Shown: positions 1 to 8,609 of the stretch, piece after piece
Layout of the letters: every line of letters starts with the position of its first letter
How positions within the stretch are numbered: position 1 is the first letter of the stretch
Assembly (NCBI GenBank): GCA_024707145.1
Contig: JANQAI010000005.1
Coordinates: 930,001-994,000 of the forward strand
Length of the DNA stretch: 64,000 nt
Direction: 5' to 3'
Source: Magnetospirillum sp.
Lineage (GTDB): Bacteria > Pseudomonadota > Alphaproteobacteria > Rhodospirillales > Magnetospirillaceae
The notes under the pieces: generated by a model
Database searches by the model: none
What the model was told of the DNA's origin: nothing
The model's input: the letters and a program-made list of their open reading frames with translations, nothing else
Program-made: the position numbers and the translations under genes

Positions 1-1
1 C

Positions 2-682
2 ACGGCGGTCATTCCTTATTTCGGCTATGCCCGCCAGGACCGTAAGTCGGGCCCGCGCACGCCCATCTCGGCCAAGCTGGTGGCCAACCTGATCACCACC
101 GCCGGCGCCGACCGCGTGGTCACGCTGGACCTGCATTCCGGCCAGATCCAGGGTTTCTTCGACATTCCGCTGGACAATCTGTACGCCGCGCCGGTGTTCA
201 CCAACGACATCCGCGCCCGCTACGACAACGTCATGATCGTGTCGCCGGACGTGGGCGGCGTGGTGCGCGCCCGCGCCATCGCCAGCCGCATCGACGCCGA
301 CCTGGCCATCATCGACAAGCGCCGCGAGCGCGCCGGCGTGTCGGAAGTCATGAACATCATCGGCGACGTCAAGGGGCGGCGCTGCATCATGGTGGACGAC
401 ATCGTCGATTCCGCGGGCACCCTGTGCAACGCCGCCGAGGCGCTGATGAAGGCCGGCGCGGTGTCGGTGTCGGCCTACGTCACCCATGGCGTGCTGTCGG
501 GCGGCGCGGTGGCCCGCGTCACCTCCAGCCCGCTGGAGGAATTGGTGATCACCGATTCCATTCCCGCCACCGAGGCGGTGAAGATGGCCCACAACATCCG
601 CCAGATCACCATCGCCCCGCTGATGGCCGAATCCATCCAGCGCATCTCGGAAGAGCGCTCGGTTTCCAGCCTGTTCGACTGA
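2..682 (+). CDS. prs: ribose-phosphate pyrophosphokinase, 5' end outside window
   Basis: Makes PRPP from ribose 5-phosphate and ATP in the cytoplasm, feeding purine, pyrimidine, histidine and tryptophan synthesis. About 226 residues are visible and open from base 2, so roughly the first 85 of the usual ~310 residues lie upstream of the window. Visible family features are [11 protein letters not shown] near the start, [12 protein letters not shown], and the PRPP-binding loop [10 protein letters not shown]. The stop is followed by a strong hairpin with a T tract, so the gene ends its transcript here. An internal GTG at 80 is not the start because homology continues upstream of it. Confidence 0.95.
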   Translation, partial: TAVIPYFGYARQDRKSGPRTPISAKLVANLITTAGADRVVTLDLHSGQIQGFFDIPLDNLYAAPVFTNDIRARYDNVMIVSPDVGGVVRARAIASRIDADLAIIDKRRERAGVSEVMNIIGDVKGRRCIMVDDIVDSAGTLCNAAEALMKAGAVSVSAYVTHGVLSGGAVARVTSSPLEELVITDSIPATEAVKMAHNIRQITIAPLMAESIQRISEERSVSSLFD

Positions 683-707
683 GCCGGGACCGCGAGACAG
701 CGATCAC

Positions 708-736
708 GGGCGCGGGGGCATCCCCCGCGCCCTTTT
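708..736 (+). terminator. Rho-independent terminator of prs
   Basis: A perfect 11-bp GC stem (708-718 with 722-732) around a 3-base loop is followed by TTTTCGTTTT, 26 bases after the prs stop. Confidence 0.85.
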
Positions 737-812
737 CGTTTTCGATGCCCCCATTTGTGCGCGGGAGGCCGATGCCCTACACTTCCCCTCGTTCAACCGA
801 GGAGGGGAAGGA

Positions 813-1793
813 ATGACGAAAGCGTATCTGGTTCCGCGCGCCGTCCTGTCGGCACTGGCAATGACTGTCGCCGCCACCCTGGCCGTTCCCACGGTGGCCT
901 TGGCCGAACCGCCGGCGCAGTTGCGCACCCAGGCTCCCGGCTATTACCGCTTCGCCCTGGCCGGCATGGAGGTCACCGCCCTGTTCGACGGCACCGTTGA
1001 CCTCGCCCCCAAGCTGCTGAGCGGGGCCAGCGCCAAGGACATCGATGCGCTGCTGGCCCGCATGTTCGTGCCCAAGGGGGTACAGACGGCGGTGAACGCC
1101 TTCCTGGTGCATACCGGGCAGAACCTGGTGCTGGCCGACACCGGCACCGCCAAGGCCTTCGGTCCTGGCCTCGGCTACATGCTGGACAATCTGCGGGCTG
1201 CCGGCTACGACCCGGCGGCGGTGGACACCGTCCTGCTGACCCACCTGCATCCCGACCACGTCAACGGCCTGTTGGCTGCCGACGGCAAGCCGGCTTTCCC
1301 CAACGCGGTCATCCGCGTGGCCAAGGCCGAGGCCGATTACTGGCTGAGCGAGGAGGTCGCCGCCAAGGCGCCGGCCGACGTCCAGCCGTTCTTCGCCATG
1401 GCGCGGACGGCGGTGGCGCCCTACATGGCGGCCGGACGCTTCAAGACCTTCCTGCCCGGCGAGGCGGTGCTGCCCGGCGTCGCCAGCGTTCCCGCCGAAG
1501 GGCACACGCCGGGCCATGCCGGCTACCTGTTTACCGCCGGGGATCAGAGCCTGCTGGTGTGGGGCGACATCGTCCACAGCCACGCGGTACAGTTTGCCCG
1601 CCCCGAGGTCGCCATCGAATTCGACGTGGACAAGAAGCGGGCCGTCGCCACCCGCAAGCGCCTGCTGGCCGATGCGGCGTCGCGCAAGCTATGGGTGGCC
1701 GGCGCCCACCTGCCGTTCCCCGGCATCGGCCATGTGCGGGCCGAGTCCAAGGGTTATGCCTGGGTGCCGGTGGAATACGGGCCGGTGAAGTAA
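813..1793 (+). CDS. exported metallo-beta-lactamase-fold hydrolase
   Basis: 326 residues. The N terminus has a basic start, a hydrophobic stretch and a likely signal-peptidase site near LALAEPP (~residue 31), so the product should be periplasmic. The zinc-site motif THLHPDH (about residues 143-149) is followed by GHTPGH (~231), the bridging Asp in WGDIVH (~252) and a last His near AGAHLPFPG (~298). This is a complete MBL-fold metal site. The start is set by the GGAGGGG ribosome-binding site. Family members include lactonases and other hydrolases; the substrate cannot be read from sequence. It stands alone behind the prs terminator. Confidence 0.88.
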   Translation: MTKAYLVPRAVLSALAMTVAATLAVPTVALAEPPAQLRTQAPGYYRFALAGMEVTALFDGTVDLAPKLLSGASAKDIDALLARMFVPKGVQTAVNAFLVHTGQNLVLADTGTAKAFGPGLGYMLDNLRAAGYDPAAVDTVLLTHLHPDHVNGLLAADGKPAFPNAVIRVAKAEADYWLSEEVAAKAPADVQPFFAMARTAVAPYMAAGRFKTFLPGEAVLPGVASVPAEGHTPGHAGYLFTAGDQSLLVWGDIVHSHAVQFARPEVAIEFDVDKKRAVATRKRLLADAASRKLWVAGAHLPFPGIGHVRAESKGYAWVPVEYGPVK

Positions 1794-1847
1794 GGGTCAT
1801 AAAAAGGGGCGCGGGAAGAAGCTTCAGAGCCGTTGGGGCGAGGTGTG

Positions 1848-1882
1848 TTTCGTCATGGCCGGGCTTGACCCGGCCATCCACG
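1848..1882. repeat. 35-bp inverted repeat, left copy (MAGLDPAIH-type palindrome)
   Basis: Exact reverse complement of 2213-2247. Each copy is itself palindromic: ATGGCCGGG, a 5-base spacer, CCCGGCCAT. Translated in one frame it gives MAGLDPAIH, a peptide I recall as a frequent spurious translation of dispersed repeats in alphaproteobacteria. It lies one base beyond the stop codon of the GIY-YIG ORF. Confidence 0.9.
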
Positions 1883-1883
1883 G

Positions 1884-2170
1884 CTATGTCAGCCGCATGT
1901 ACAAATCATCCCAGTCCGGATTGTCTGCCAGGATCGGCTTGACCTTCCACGCTCTCAGCCAGTGTTTGAGATTTTTCTCGCGCTGTATGGCGGTACGATA
2001 TCCTCGTACCGCTCGGCATACACCAGCCGCTTCAGGCCGTAGCGTTTGGTGAAACCATCGGCGACACCTTCCCGGTGCTCCCAAGCCCGGCGCGCCAGAT
2101 CGCTGGTCACGCCGACGTAGAGCGTGCCATTTGGTCGGTTCGTCATGATGTAGACCCAGCCGCCTTGCAT
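1884..2170 (-). pseudogene. GIY-YIG nuclease-domain protein, one frameshift
   Basis: Small UPF0213/YhbQ-like GIY-YIG protein of about 95 residues. The reading starts MQGGWVYIMTNRPNGTLYVG and continues VTSDLARRAWEHREG in one frame. It then continues AIQREKNLKHW to a C-terminal MRLT in the next frame. VYIM and TLYVG are the GIY and YIG strands, the Arg in LARR is the expected catalytic Arg, and the Glu of QREK fits the metal-binding Glu. The break, a missing base near 1995, could be a sequencing error. Perfect 35-bp inverted repeats flank the ORF on both sides, so gene and repeats form a 400-bp unit. Confidence 0.75.
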
Positions 2171-2212
2171 GCAGCCATCTTGCGGCCAGCCTTGGGGGCT
2201 TGCAACCGGCGG

Positions 2213-2247
2213 CGTGGATGGCCGGGTCAAGCCCGGCCATGACGAAA
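2213..2247. repeat. 35-bp inverted repeat, right copy
   Basis: Perfect reverse complement of 1848-1882, 42 bases upstream of the GIY-YIG start codon. The two copies delimit 1848-2247. Confidence 0.9.
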
Positions 2248-2328
2248 AAATCCTCTGCAAATGAGAAGCCCCGCACCCGGCGCTCTGCCTGATACGGGGC
2301 TTCCCTAGAACACACTTAGCCCAAGCGG

Positions 2329-4044
2329 TTACGCCGCCCGGATGGCGGCCAGGAAACTGTCCACTTCCTGGCGCAGGGTGGCCGCTTGGTGCTGCAACTG
2401 CTCCACCGAGGCCAGCACGTCCTTGGCCGCCTCGTCGGTTTCGCGCATGGTGCGGCTGACCTCGGTGATGTTCTCGTACACCTGGTTGGTGCCGGTGGCG
2501 GCGTGGTCGATGTTGCGGGCGATCTCCTGGGTGGCGGCGCCCTGTTCCTCGACCGCGGCGGCGATGGTGGTGGTGATGCCGTCCATGGACGAGATGGTGG
2601 AGCCGATCCCCTTGATGGCGGTCACCGTGGAATGGGTTTCCTTCTGGATGGTGGAAACCTGGGCCGAGATGTCCTCGGTGGCGCGCACGGTCTGGCGGGC
2701 CAGGTTCTTGACCTCCGAGGCGACCACGGCGAACCCCTTGCCGGCGTCGCCGGCCCGCGCCGCCTCGACGGTGGCGTTCAGCGCCAGCAGGTTGGTCTGC
2801 TCGGCGATGCCGGTGATCAGCTCGATGATCTCGCCTATCTTGTCGGCCGAACCGGCCAGGCCGTTGACGCGCACGTTCACGCCGTCGGCCTCGCGGGTGC
2901 AGTTGGTCGCCACGTCGTTGGACATGGCCACCTGCTGGGCGATCTCGCGGATGGAGTTGGACAGCTCCTCGGCGGCGGCGGCCACCATGCGCACGTTCTC
3001 GTTGGCGTCGCTGGCGGCGGCGGCGGCGGAATGGGCCCGCTCGGCGGCGGCGTCGGCGAAGTCCACCATGCGGCGCGCCGTCTGGGTCATGGCGGTGGCC
3101 GAGGCGGCCACCGTCTCCAGCACGCTGGCGACGGCACGCTCGAATCCCTTGATCAGCTCCTCCAGCCGGGTCATGCGGGCCTCGCGCTCGGCGGCTTCCT
3201 TGGCGGCCTCGGCCTCCATGGCCTGCTTGGCGCGGGTGTTCTCCTTGAACACCTGGACGGCGCGGGCGATGTCGCCGACCTCGTCCTTGCGGTCCAGCGC
3301 CGGCACCTCGATGCTGGTGTCGCCCTGGGCCAGTTGGTTCATGCGCCCGGTCATGTCGCCGATGGGCTTGGTGATCACCGAGGTGAGGATCCAGCGCACG
3401 CCCAGCACCGCCAGGATGGTGGCGACCACGCCGCCGACGATCAGGAAGGTGAGGATCTTCTTCAGCTTGGCTTCGGCCTCGACGGTCGTCAGCGAGGACG
3501 ACAGCACGGCGATGACGTCGCCCTTCTCCATGCCCATGGCGCCGTGGCAGGCGTAGCACACCTCCTGCTCGGCGCCGTCGGTGACGCCCAACACGATGGG
3601 GTAGGCATAGCGGTAATTGCCGTCGATGAAGCGGCCCACCGGCTCCTTGGTGGCGAAGGCCTCGTTGTCCACCTCGTCCACCGGCAGCTTGGGCGGCTTG
3701 CCCGGCTCGGTCTCTGCCATGTAGGTGGCGACCTTGGGTCCCCAGGCGCTCCACACCTTGCCGGGATAGTGGATGTTGCGGCTGCCGAACCAGTTGTTGA
3801 AGACCTGGATGCCGATGTTGTCGCCATCCTCGGGCCGCTTGGCCATGACGTTGAGGATCAGCGCGTGCAGCGAGGTCATCTCGTTGGCCGACAGCTGCTG
3901 AAGCTGGCGCTCCATCTCGGACCGCTCGAAGCGGGCGATGACTAGGACGACGCTGGCGACCAGCGCGATGACGCCGACACCGATGATGATCATGAAGCGG
4001 CTGGACAGCCGAAGATTACGCCAGGCTTGCACCGACATTTCCAC
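2329..4044 (-). CDS. methyl-accepting chemotaxis protein with periplasmic CxxCH heme motif
   Basis: 571 residues. A membrane segment at ~18-40 precedes a ~155-residue periplasmic domain ending in CYACH (~161-165), the covalent c-type heme motif. Then come a second membrane segment (~198-218), a HAMP domain (~218-270) and a long coiled-coil signalling domain with the conserved hairpin tip ([18 protein letters not shown]). The layout matches receptors with a heme-binding DUF3365/Tll0287-like sensor, so it may report redox state, oxygen or nitric oxide to CheA; this is inference. There is no C-terminal CheR-binding pentapeptide and no chemotaxis operon nearby. The gene is intact. Confidence 0.92.
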   Translation of the reverse strand: MEMSVQAWRNLRLSSRFMIIIGVGVIALVASVVLVIARFERSEMERQLQQLSANEMTSLHALILNVMAKRPEDGDNIGIQVFNNWFGSRNIHYPGKVWSAWGPKVATYMAETEPGKPPKLPVDEVDNEAFATKEPVGRFIDGNYRYAYPIVLGVTDGAEQEVCYACHGAMGMEKGDVIAVLSSSLTTVEAEAKLKKILTFLIVGGVVATILAVLGVRWILTSVITKPIGDMTGRMNQLAQGDTSIEVPALDRKDEVGDIARAVQVFKENTRAKQAMEAEAAKEAAEREARMTRLEELIKGFERAVASVLETVAASATAMTQTARRMVDFADAAAERAHSAAAAASDANENVRMVAAAAEELSNSIREIAQQVAMSNDVATNCTREADGVNVRVNGLAGSADKIGEIIELITGIAEQTNLLALNATVEAARAGDAGKGFAVVASEVKNLARQTVRATEDISAQVSTIQKETHSTVTAIKGIGSTISSMDGITTTIAAAVEEQGAATQEIARNIDHAATGTNQVYENITEVSRTMRETDEAAKDVLASVEQLQHQAATLRQEVDSFLAAIRAA

Positions 4045-4174
4045 CCGTGGTCAGATTCGGCTCGTTGTGACGGAGCCGACGCGTGTGCGCCCCATACACA
4101 ACAGTATTATGAAAGACCGATAATGAAAACAACGGCCTTTCGGAAACAGTGAAAAAAGGACGGGTTTTGAATGA

Positions 4175-5050
4175 TTACGAATGGACGGCGGTCTCGTAAT
4201 CGTTGATCAGTGCCCGGGTCAGCTCCCCCGGCGTGAAGGAGTGGCTGCCGATTTCACGCACGGGCGTGACCTCGGCGGCGGTGCCGGTCAGGAAACACTC
4301 GCTGGCGCGCGCCATTTCCTCGGGGAAAATGGCCCGTTCCACCACCTTCACGCCCCGCTGCCGGGCCAGCGCGATGACCGTCTGGCGGGTGATGCCGTCC
4401 AGGAAGCAATCGGCCAGCGGCGTGTGCAATTCCCCATCCATGACAAAGAAGATATTGGCCCCGGTGGCCTCGGCCACTTGGCCGCGGTAATCCAGCATCA
4501 ACGAGTCTTCATATCCTTCGCTTTCCGCCTTGTGCTTGCTCATGGTGCAGATCATGTACAGTCCCGCCGCCTTGGCGGCGGTGGGGGCGGTTTCCGGATG
4601 CGGGCGCCGCCACTGGCTGATGTTCAGGCGGATGCCGCGCATGCGGGCCTCGGGCGCCCAATAGCTGGGCCAGGTCCACACGGCGATGGCCACGTGGATG
4701 CGGCTGGACTGGGCGGAAACGCCCATCATTTCCGCGCCGCGCCAGGCCACCGGCCGGACGTAGCCGTCGACGATGCCGTTGGCCTTGACGATGGCATCGG
4801 TGGCGGCGTTGATCTGGGCGACGCTGTAGGGCACCTTCATGCCCAGGATGTCGCCCGACTTGACCAGACGTTCGGAATGCTCCGTCAGCTTGAACACCTT
4901 GCCGCCGTAGACCCGCTCGCCCTCGAACACGCAGGAGCCGTAGTGCAGGCCATGGGTCAGGACGTGGACCTTGGCGTCGCGCCAGGGAACCGTCTCGCCG
5001 TCGAACCAGATGAAGCCGTCGCGATCATCGAAGGGGAGGACATCGGCCAT
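4175..5050 (-). CDS. ilvE: branched-chain amino acid aminotransferase
   Basis: Class IV PLP-dependent transaminase that interconverts 2-oxo acids and leucine, isoleucine or valine in the cytoplasm. 291 residues, the usual size. Visible landmarks are the N-terminal FIWFDGETVPWRDAKVHVL, HYGSCVFEGERVY, the presumed PLP lysine in AAKAAGLY (~160), and the C-terminal FLTGTAAEVTPV phosphate-binding segment. The start at 5050 (MADVLPF) fits the family N terminus; an in-frame ATG at 5062 is an alternative. It is transcribed away from the MarR gene, with about 90 bases between the starts. Confidence 0.93.
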   Translation of the reverse strand: MADVLPFDDRDGFIWFDGETVPWRDAKVHVLTHGLHYGSCVFEGERVYGGKVFKLTEHSERLVKSGDILGMKVPYSVAQINAATDAIVKANGIVDGYVRPVAWRGAEMMGVSAQSSRIHVAIAVWTWPSYWAPEARMRGIRLNISQWRRPHPETAPTAAKAAGLYMICTMSKHKAESEGYEDSLMLDYRGQVAEATGANIFFVMDGELHTPLADCFLDGITRQTVIALARQRGVKVVERAIFPEEMARASECFLTGTAAEVTPVREIGSHSFTPGELTRALINDYETAVHS

Positions 5051-5101
5051 GGGACATTCCATTCGTTTCAGGGGACTTGAGTCAGAAAGTTACCGATCTC
5101 T

Positions 5102-5112
5102 CTTGCAACAAG
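5102..5112. promoter_or_regulatory. candidate operator CTTGCAACAAG between ilvE and marR
   Basis: A short inverted repeat (CTTG, CAA, CAAG) sits in the AT-rich 5,090-5,139 gap between the divergent ilvE and MarR genes, where MarR proteins often bind their own promoter. Assigned by position and symmetry only. Confidence 0.3.
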
Positions 5113-5139
5113 TAAGATTTTTAGGTCATATATGTCAAT

Positions 5140-5637
5140 ATGACTGACATAAAAACCAGCATCAATCCGCTCTTCCTGCGCGAGGAGGAGCTGCGCCAAG
5201 GCATCGAACTGCTGTTCTTTGCCTATCGCGACTTCACGGCCGAGCCCGACGCCATCCTGGCGGAATACGGCTTCGGCCGCGCCCATCATCGCGTGATCTA
5301 CTTCGTCGGCCGCAATCCCGGCATGACGGTGTCGGAACTGCTGGCCATCCTGCGCATCACCAAGCAATCCCTGTCCCGCGTGCTGGGGCAACTGGTGGAA
5401 GAAGGCTTCATCACCCAGCGCCCGGGCAGCCGCGACCGCCGCCAGCGCCTGCTGGAACTGACCGAGAAGGGGGTGGAACTGGAGCGCCAGCTGACCGAAC
5501 GCCAGCGCGCCCGCATCGCCCGCGCCTACCGCGAGGCCGGTGCCGAGGCGGTGGAGGGTTACCGCAAGGTGATGCTGGGGCTGATCGACGAGGCCGACCG
5601 CGCGCGCTTTCCCGCCCGCGCTCCGGGACGGCGCTGA
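5140..5637 (+). CDS. petP: MarR-family transcriptional regulator, PetP-like
   Basis: 165 residues with a winged-helix core: a dimerising N-terminal helix, VSELLAILRITKQSLSRVLGQLV as recognition helix region, and the wing QRPGSRDRRQRLLELTEKG. It is followed after 2 bases by an OmpR-type response regulator, then after 1 base by a histidine kinase. The MarR plus OmpR order is that of petP-petR of Rhodobacter capsulatus, whose products are needed for expression of respiratory complexes. The symbol is given on this context and remains tentative. Confidence 0.8.
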   Translation: MTDIKTSINPLFLREEELRQGIELLFFAYRDFTAEPDAILAEYGFGRAHHRVIYFVGRNPGMTVSELLAILRITKQSLSRVLGQLVEEGFITQRPGSRDRRQRLLELTEKGVELERQLTERQRARIARAYREAGAEAVEGYRKVMLGLIDEADRARFPARAPGRR

Positions 5638-5639
5638 AC

Positions 5640-6335
5640 ATGGAGACCGCCATGGAGGACATGCCGCATATCCTGGTGGTCGACGACGATACCCGCCTGC
5701 GCACGCTGTTGCGCAAGTACCTCGCCGACAACGGCTATCTGGTCACGGTGGCGGCCGATGCGGCGGAAGCCCGCGCCAAGATGGCCGCGCTGGCGGTGGA
5801 CCTGCTGGTGCTGGACGTGATGATGCCGGGCGAGGATGGGCTGAGCCTGACCCGCGACCTCAGGAAATCGAACCCGGTGCCCATTCTGCTGTTGACCGCC
5901 ATGGGCGAGGTGGACGACCGCATCCACGGCTTCGAGGCCGGCGCCGACGATTATCTGTCCAAGCCGTTCGAACCGCGCGAATTGCTGCTGCGCATCGCCT
6001 CGATCCTGCGCCGCGCTCCCAAGCCCCCGGCGGAGGAGCCCGCCGCGCTGGGGCTGGGCGAGTTCACCTGGGATGGGGGGCGGCAGGAATTGCGGCGGGG
6101 CGACGAGGTGGTCCACCTGACCACCGCCGAACGGGAACTGCTCGGCATCCTGGCCGAGGCGCCGGGGCAGGCGGTGTCGCGCGACGACCTCGCCGCCCGC
6201 ACCGGCAACGCCGCCAACGCCCGCGCCGTGGACGTGCAGGTCACCCGCCTGCGCAAGAAGCTGGAGGACGACCCGCGCATGCCCCGCTATCTGCAGACCG
6301 TGCGCGGCATGGGCTACATGCTGAGGCCAGACTGA
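5640..6335 (+). CDS. petR: OmpR-family response regulator, PetR-like
   Basis: 231 residues. The receiver domain has the acidic pair DDD (~14-16), the phosphoacceptor Asp in VLDVMMPGEDG (~58), Thr in LLTAMG and Lys in LSKPF (~108). A C-terminal winged helix follows (LTTAERELLGILAEAPG to YLQTVRGMGYML). It starts 2 bases after the MarR stop, and its stop is 1 base before the kinase start, so the three genes form one operon. A downstream in-frame ATG (MEDMPHI, residue 5) is an alternative start. Confidence 0.9.
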   Translation: METAMEDMPHILVVDDDTRLRTLLRKYLADNGYLVTVAADAAEARAKMAALAVDLLVLDVMMPGEDGLSLTRDLRKSNPVPILLLTAMGEVDDRIHGFEAGADDYLSKPFEPRELLLRIASILRRAPKPPAEEPAALGLGEFTWDGGRQELRRGDEVVHLTTAERELLGILAEAPGQAVSRDDLAARTGNAANARAVDVQVTRLRKKLEDDPRMPRYLQTVRGMGYMLRPD

Positions 6336-6336
6336 G

Positions 6337-7662
6337 ATGACGAACGCCGCTTGGTGGCTGAAGCGACTGCTGCCGCACGGCCTGCTGGGCCGTTCGCTGC
6401 TGATCATCGTCACGCCGCTGATCGTGGTGCAGCTGGTTTCCACCTACATCTTCTACGCCACCCACTGGGATACCGTGGCCAAGCGGCTGGCCCTGGCCCT
6501 GGCCGGCGACGTGGGCGCGGTCATCGAAAGCCTGCGCGCCTTCCCCGATCCGGAAAGCCAACTGCGGGTGCTGCGCATCGCCTCCAGCAAGATGGAACTG
6601 GACATCCGCTTCCAGGCCGGCGGCATCCTGCCCAACGGGCCGCAGGAGGAACCCCGCGGCATCATGGACGCCGCCCTTTACGATTCCCTGGCCGAGCGGG
6701 TTCAGCGGCCGTTCCAGGTGGACAGCCGCTCGTTCGAACGCGAGGTGCTGGTGCGGGTGCAACTGCACGACGGATTGCTGGAGGTGTACGTGCCGCGCAA
6801 GCGGCTGTTCTCGTCCACCACCTATATCTTCGTGCTGTGGATGGTGGGCACCTCCATGCTGCTGCTGGGCATTGCCACCATCTTCATGCGCAACCAGGTG
6901 CGCAGCGTCCGCAAGCTGGCGGCGGCGGCCGACAGCTTCGGCAAGGGCCATGAAGTCCCCAATTTCAAGCCCGAGGGCGCCACCGAGGTGCGCCAGGCGG
7001 CGGTGGCCTTCAACCTCATGCGCGACCGCATCCGGCGCCAGATCCAGCAGCGCACCGAGATGCTGGCCGGCGTCTCCCACGACCTGCGCACGCCGCTCAC
7101 GCGCATGAAGCTGCAACTGGCCATGATGGGCGGGACCGAAGGCAGCGCCGAGTTGGAAGAGGACGTGGCCGAGATGGAGCGCATGGTCGAGGGCTATCTC
7201 GCCTTCGCCCGGGGCGAGGGCAGCGAGAAGCCGGCGCCCACCGACGTGGGCGCCCTGCTGGAGGAGGTGGTCGGCCGCTATCGCCGCCAGGGCAGCGAGA
7301 TCGACCTGCACGTGGAGGACAAGGTCACCATGACCCTGCGCCCCCATGCGCTGTCGCGCGCCCTGTCGAACCTGATCGGCAACGCCCTGCGCTATGGCGG
7401 CCATGTCTGGGTGCGCGCCGGCTGCCGCCCCGACGCGGTGGAGATCCTGGTGGACGACGACGGCCCCGGCATTCCCGCCGAAAAGCGTGACGAGGTGTTC
7501 AAGGCCTTCCACCGGCTGGAGCACTCCCGCAACGTGAGCACCGGCGGCGTCGGTCTGGGGCTGACCATCGCCCGCGACATCGCCCGCAGCCATGGCGGCG
7601 ACGTCCTGCTGGAGGACAGCCCGCTGGGCGGCCTGCGGGCGCGGGTACGCCTGCCGCTGTGA
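6337..7662 (+). CDS. EnvZ-type sensor histidine kinase
   Basis: 441 residues. Membrane segments at ~24-44 and ~164-184 bracket a ~120-residue periplasmic sensor region. HAMP follows (~185-240), then the H-box GVSHDLRTPLTRMK with the phosphorylated His near 248. The ATPase domain shows the N-box (NLIGNALRYG), G1 (DDDGPGIP) and G2 (GGVGLGLTIARDIA). It is the expected partner of the preceding response regulator because it overlaps the same transcript. The signal sensed is unknown. Confidence 0.92.
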   Translation: MTNAAWWLKRLLPHGLLGRSLLIIVTPLIVVQLVSTYIFYATHWDTVAKRLALALAGDVGAVIESLRAFPDPESQLRVLRIASSKMELDIRFQAGGILPNGPQEEPRGIMDAALYDSLAERVQRPFQVDSRSFEREVLVRVQLHDGLLEVYVPRKRLFSSTTYIFVLWMVGTSMLLLGIATIFMRNQVRSVRKLAAAADSFGKGHEVPNFKPEGATEVRQAAVAFNLMRDRIRRQIQQRTEMLAGVSHDLRTPLTRMKLQLAMMGGTEGSAELEEDVAEMERMVEGYLAFARGEGSEKPAPTDVGALLEEVVGRYRRQGSEIDLHVEDKVTMTLRPHALSRALSNLIGNALRYGGHVWVRAGCRPDAVEILVDDDGPGIPAEKRDEVFKAFHRLEHSRNVSTGGVGLGLTIARDIARSHGGDVLLEDSPLGGLRARVRLPL

Positions 7663-7682
7663 TTGCGGCAGGCGCGGGCAGA

Positions 7683-8510
7683 TTAGTAATCCGTGGACAG
7701 GGACAGCGCCTCCCAGGCTCGCAATTCGGCGGTCAGCGCCGCCAGCTTCTCGTGCACCCACTGCACCGCGTCGCTGCCCAGCAGCAGATGGGCGGGCGGG
7801 GTATCCATGGCGATGACCTCCAGCATGGCCCGCGCGGCCTTGGCCGGGTCGCCGGGTTGGCGGCCGTTGCGCTCGGCCAGCCGCGTACGCGATGTCTCGG
7901 CCACGATGTCGTAATCGGCGATGGTGCGCGCCGCGTGGGCCAGGGAGCGTCCGGCCCAATGGGTGCGGAAGCCGCCCGGTTCGATGGCGGTGACGCGGAT
8001 GCCCAGGGCGGCGACCTCCTTGCCCAGGGTTTCGGAGATGCCTTCCAGGGCGAACTTGCTGCCGTGATAGACGCCTAGGCCGGGGAAGGTGATGAAGCCG
8101 CCCATGGAGGTGATGTTGAGAATGTGTCCCGACCGGCGCTTGCGCATGTAGGGCAGCACCGCCTGGATCATGGCGACGGCGCCGAACACGTTGACGTCGA
8201 ACTGATGGCGCCATTCCGCCAGCGGCGTCTCCTCGACGGTGCCCTGGTGGCCGTAGCCGGCATTGTTGACCAAGGCGTCGATGGCGCCGACGTCGCGTTC
8301 GACCGCCTCGACCAGCGGCGCGATGGCGGCGGTGTCGGCGACGTCGAGCACGCGGCCGAAGGAACGGCCGGGCCGCAGCGCGTCGAAGTCGCGGGCGGCG
8401 TCGGCGTTGCGCAGGGTGCCGACCACGCGGTGCCCGTCGGCCAGGGCGGCCTCGGCCAGGGCACGGCCGAAGCCTGAACTGACGCCGGTGATCAAAAGGG
8501 TTTTCGACAT
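7683..8510 (-). CDS. short-chain dehydrogenase/reductase
   Basis: 275 residues, classical SDR length. The cofactor loop is TGVSSGFG near the N terminus; NNAGYGHQG, the catalytic Ser in NITSMGG and the YHGSK Tyr-Lys pair are all present. The basic residue after GTLRNAD suggests NADP(H), which is not certain. The start (MSKTLLITG) has a GGAG site upstream, and longer upstream in-frame starts run into the LysR gene. It diverges from the LysR gene with about 100 bases between starts, the usual arrangement for a LysR regulator and its target. Confidence 0.9.
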   Translation of the reverse strand: MSKTLLITGVSSGFGRALAEAALADGHRVVGTLRNADAARDFDALRPGRSFGRVLDVADTAAIAPLVEAVERDVGAIDALVNNAGYGHQGTVEETPLAEWRHQFDVNVFGAVAMIQAVLPYMRKRRSGHILNITSMGGFITFPGLGVYHGSKFALEGISETLGKEVAALGIRVTAIEPGGFRTHWAGRSLAHAARTIADYDIVAETSRTRLAERNGRQPGDPAKAARAMLEVIAMDTPPAHLLLGSDAVQWVHEKLAALTAELRAWEALSLSTDY

Positions 8511-8609
8511 GGTGTCGCTCCGGAAAGAGGGGATGGAGCAACGGTATGCGCTGGCGATAATATCAACAATCCGCCTATTGTGGCATGCCTTGATGCGGAA
8601 TTTCGAACA

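Noticed and set aside
2386..3945. 519-codon plus-strand frame
   Set aside because: Antisense shadow of the chemoreceptor gene; composition is His/Gly/Leu-rich and without motifs.
4181..5080. 299-codon plus-strand frame opposite ilvE
   Set aside because: Antisense of a clear aminotransferase gene.
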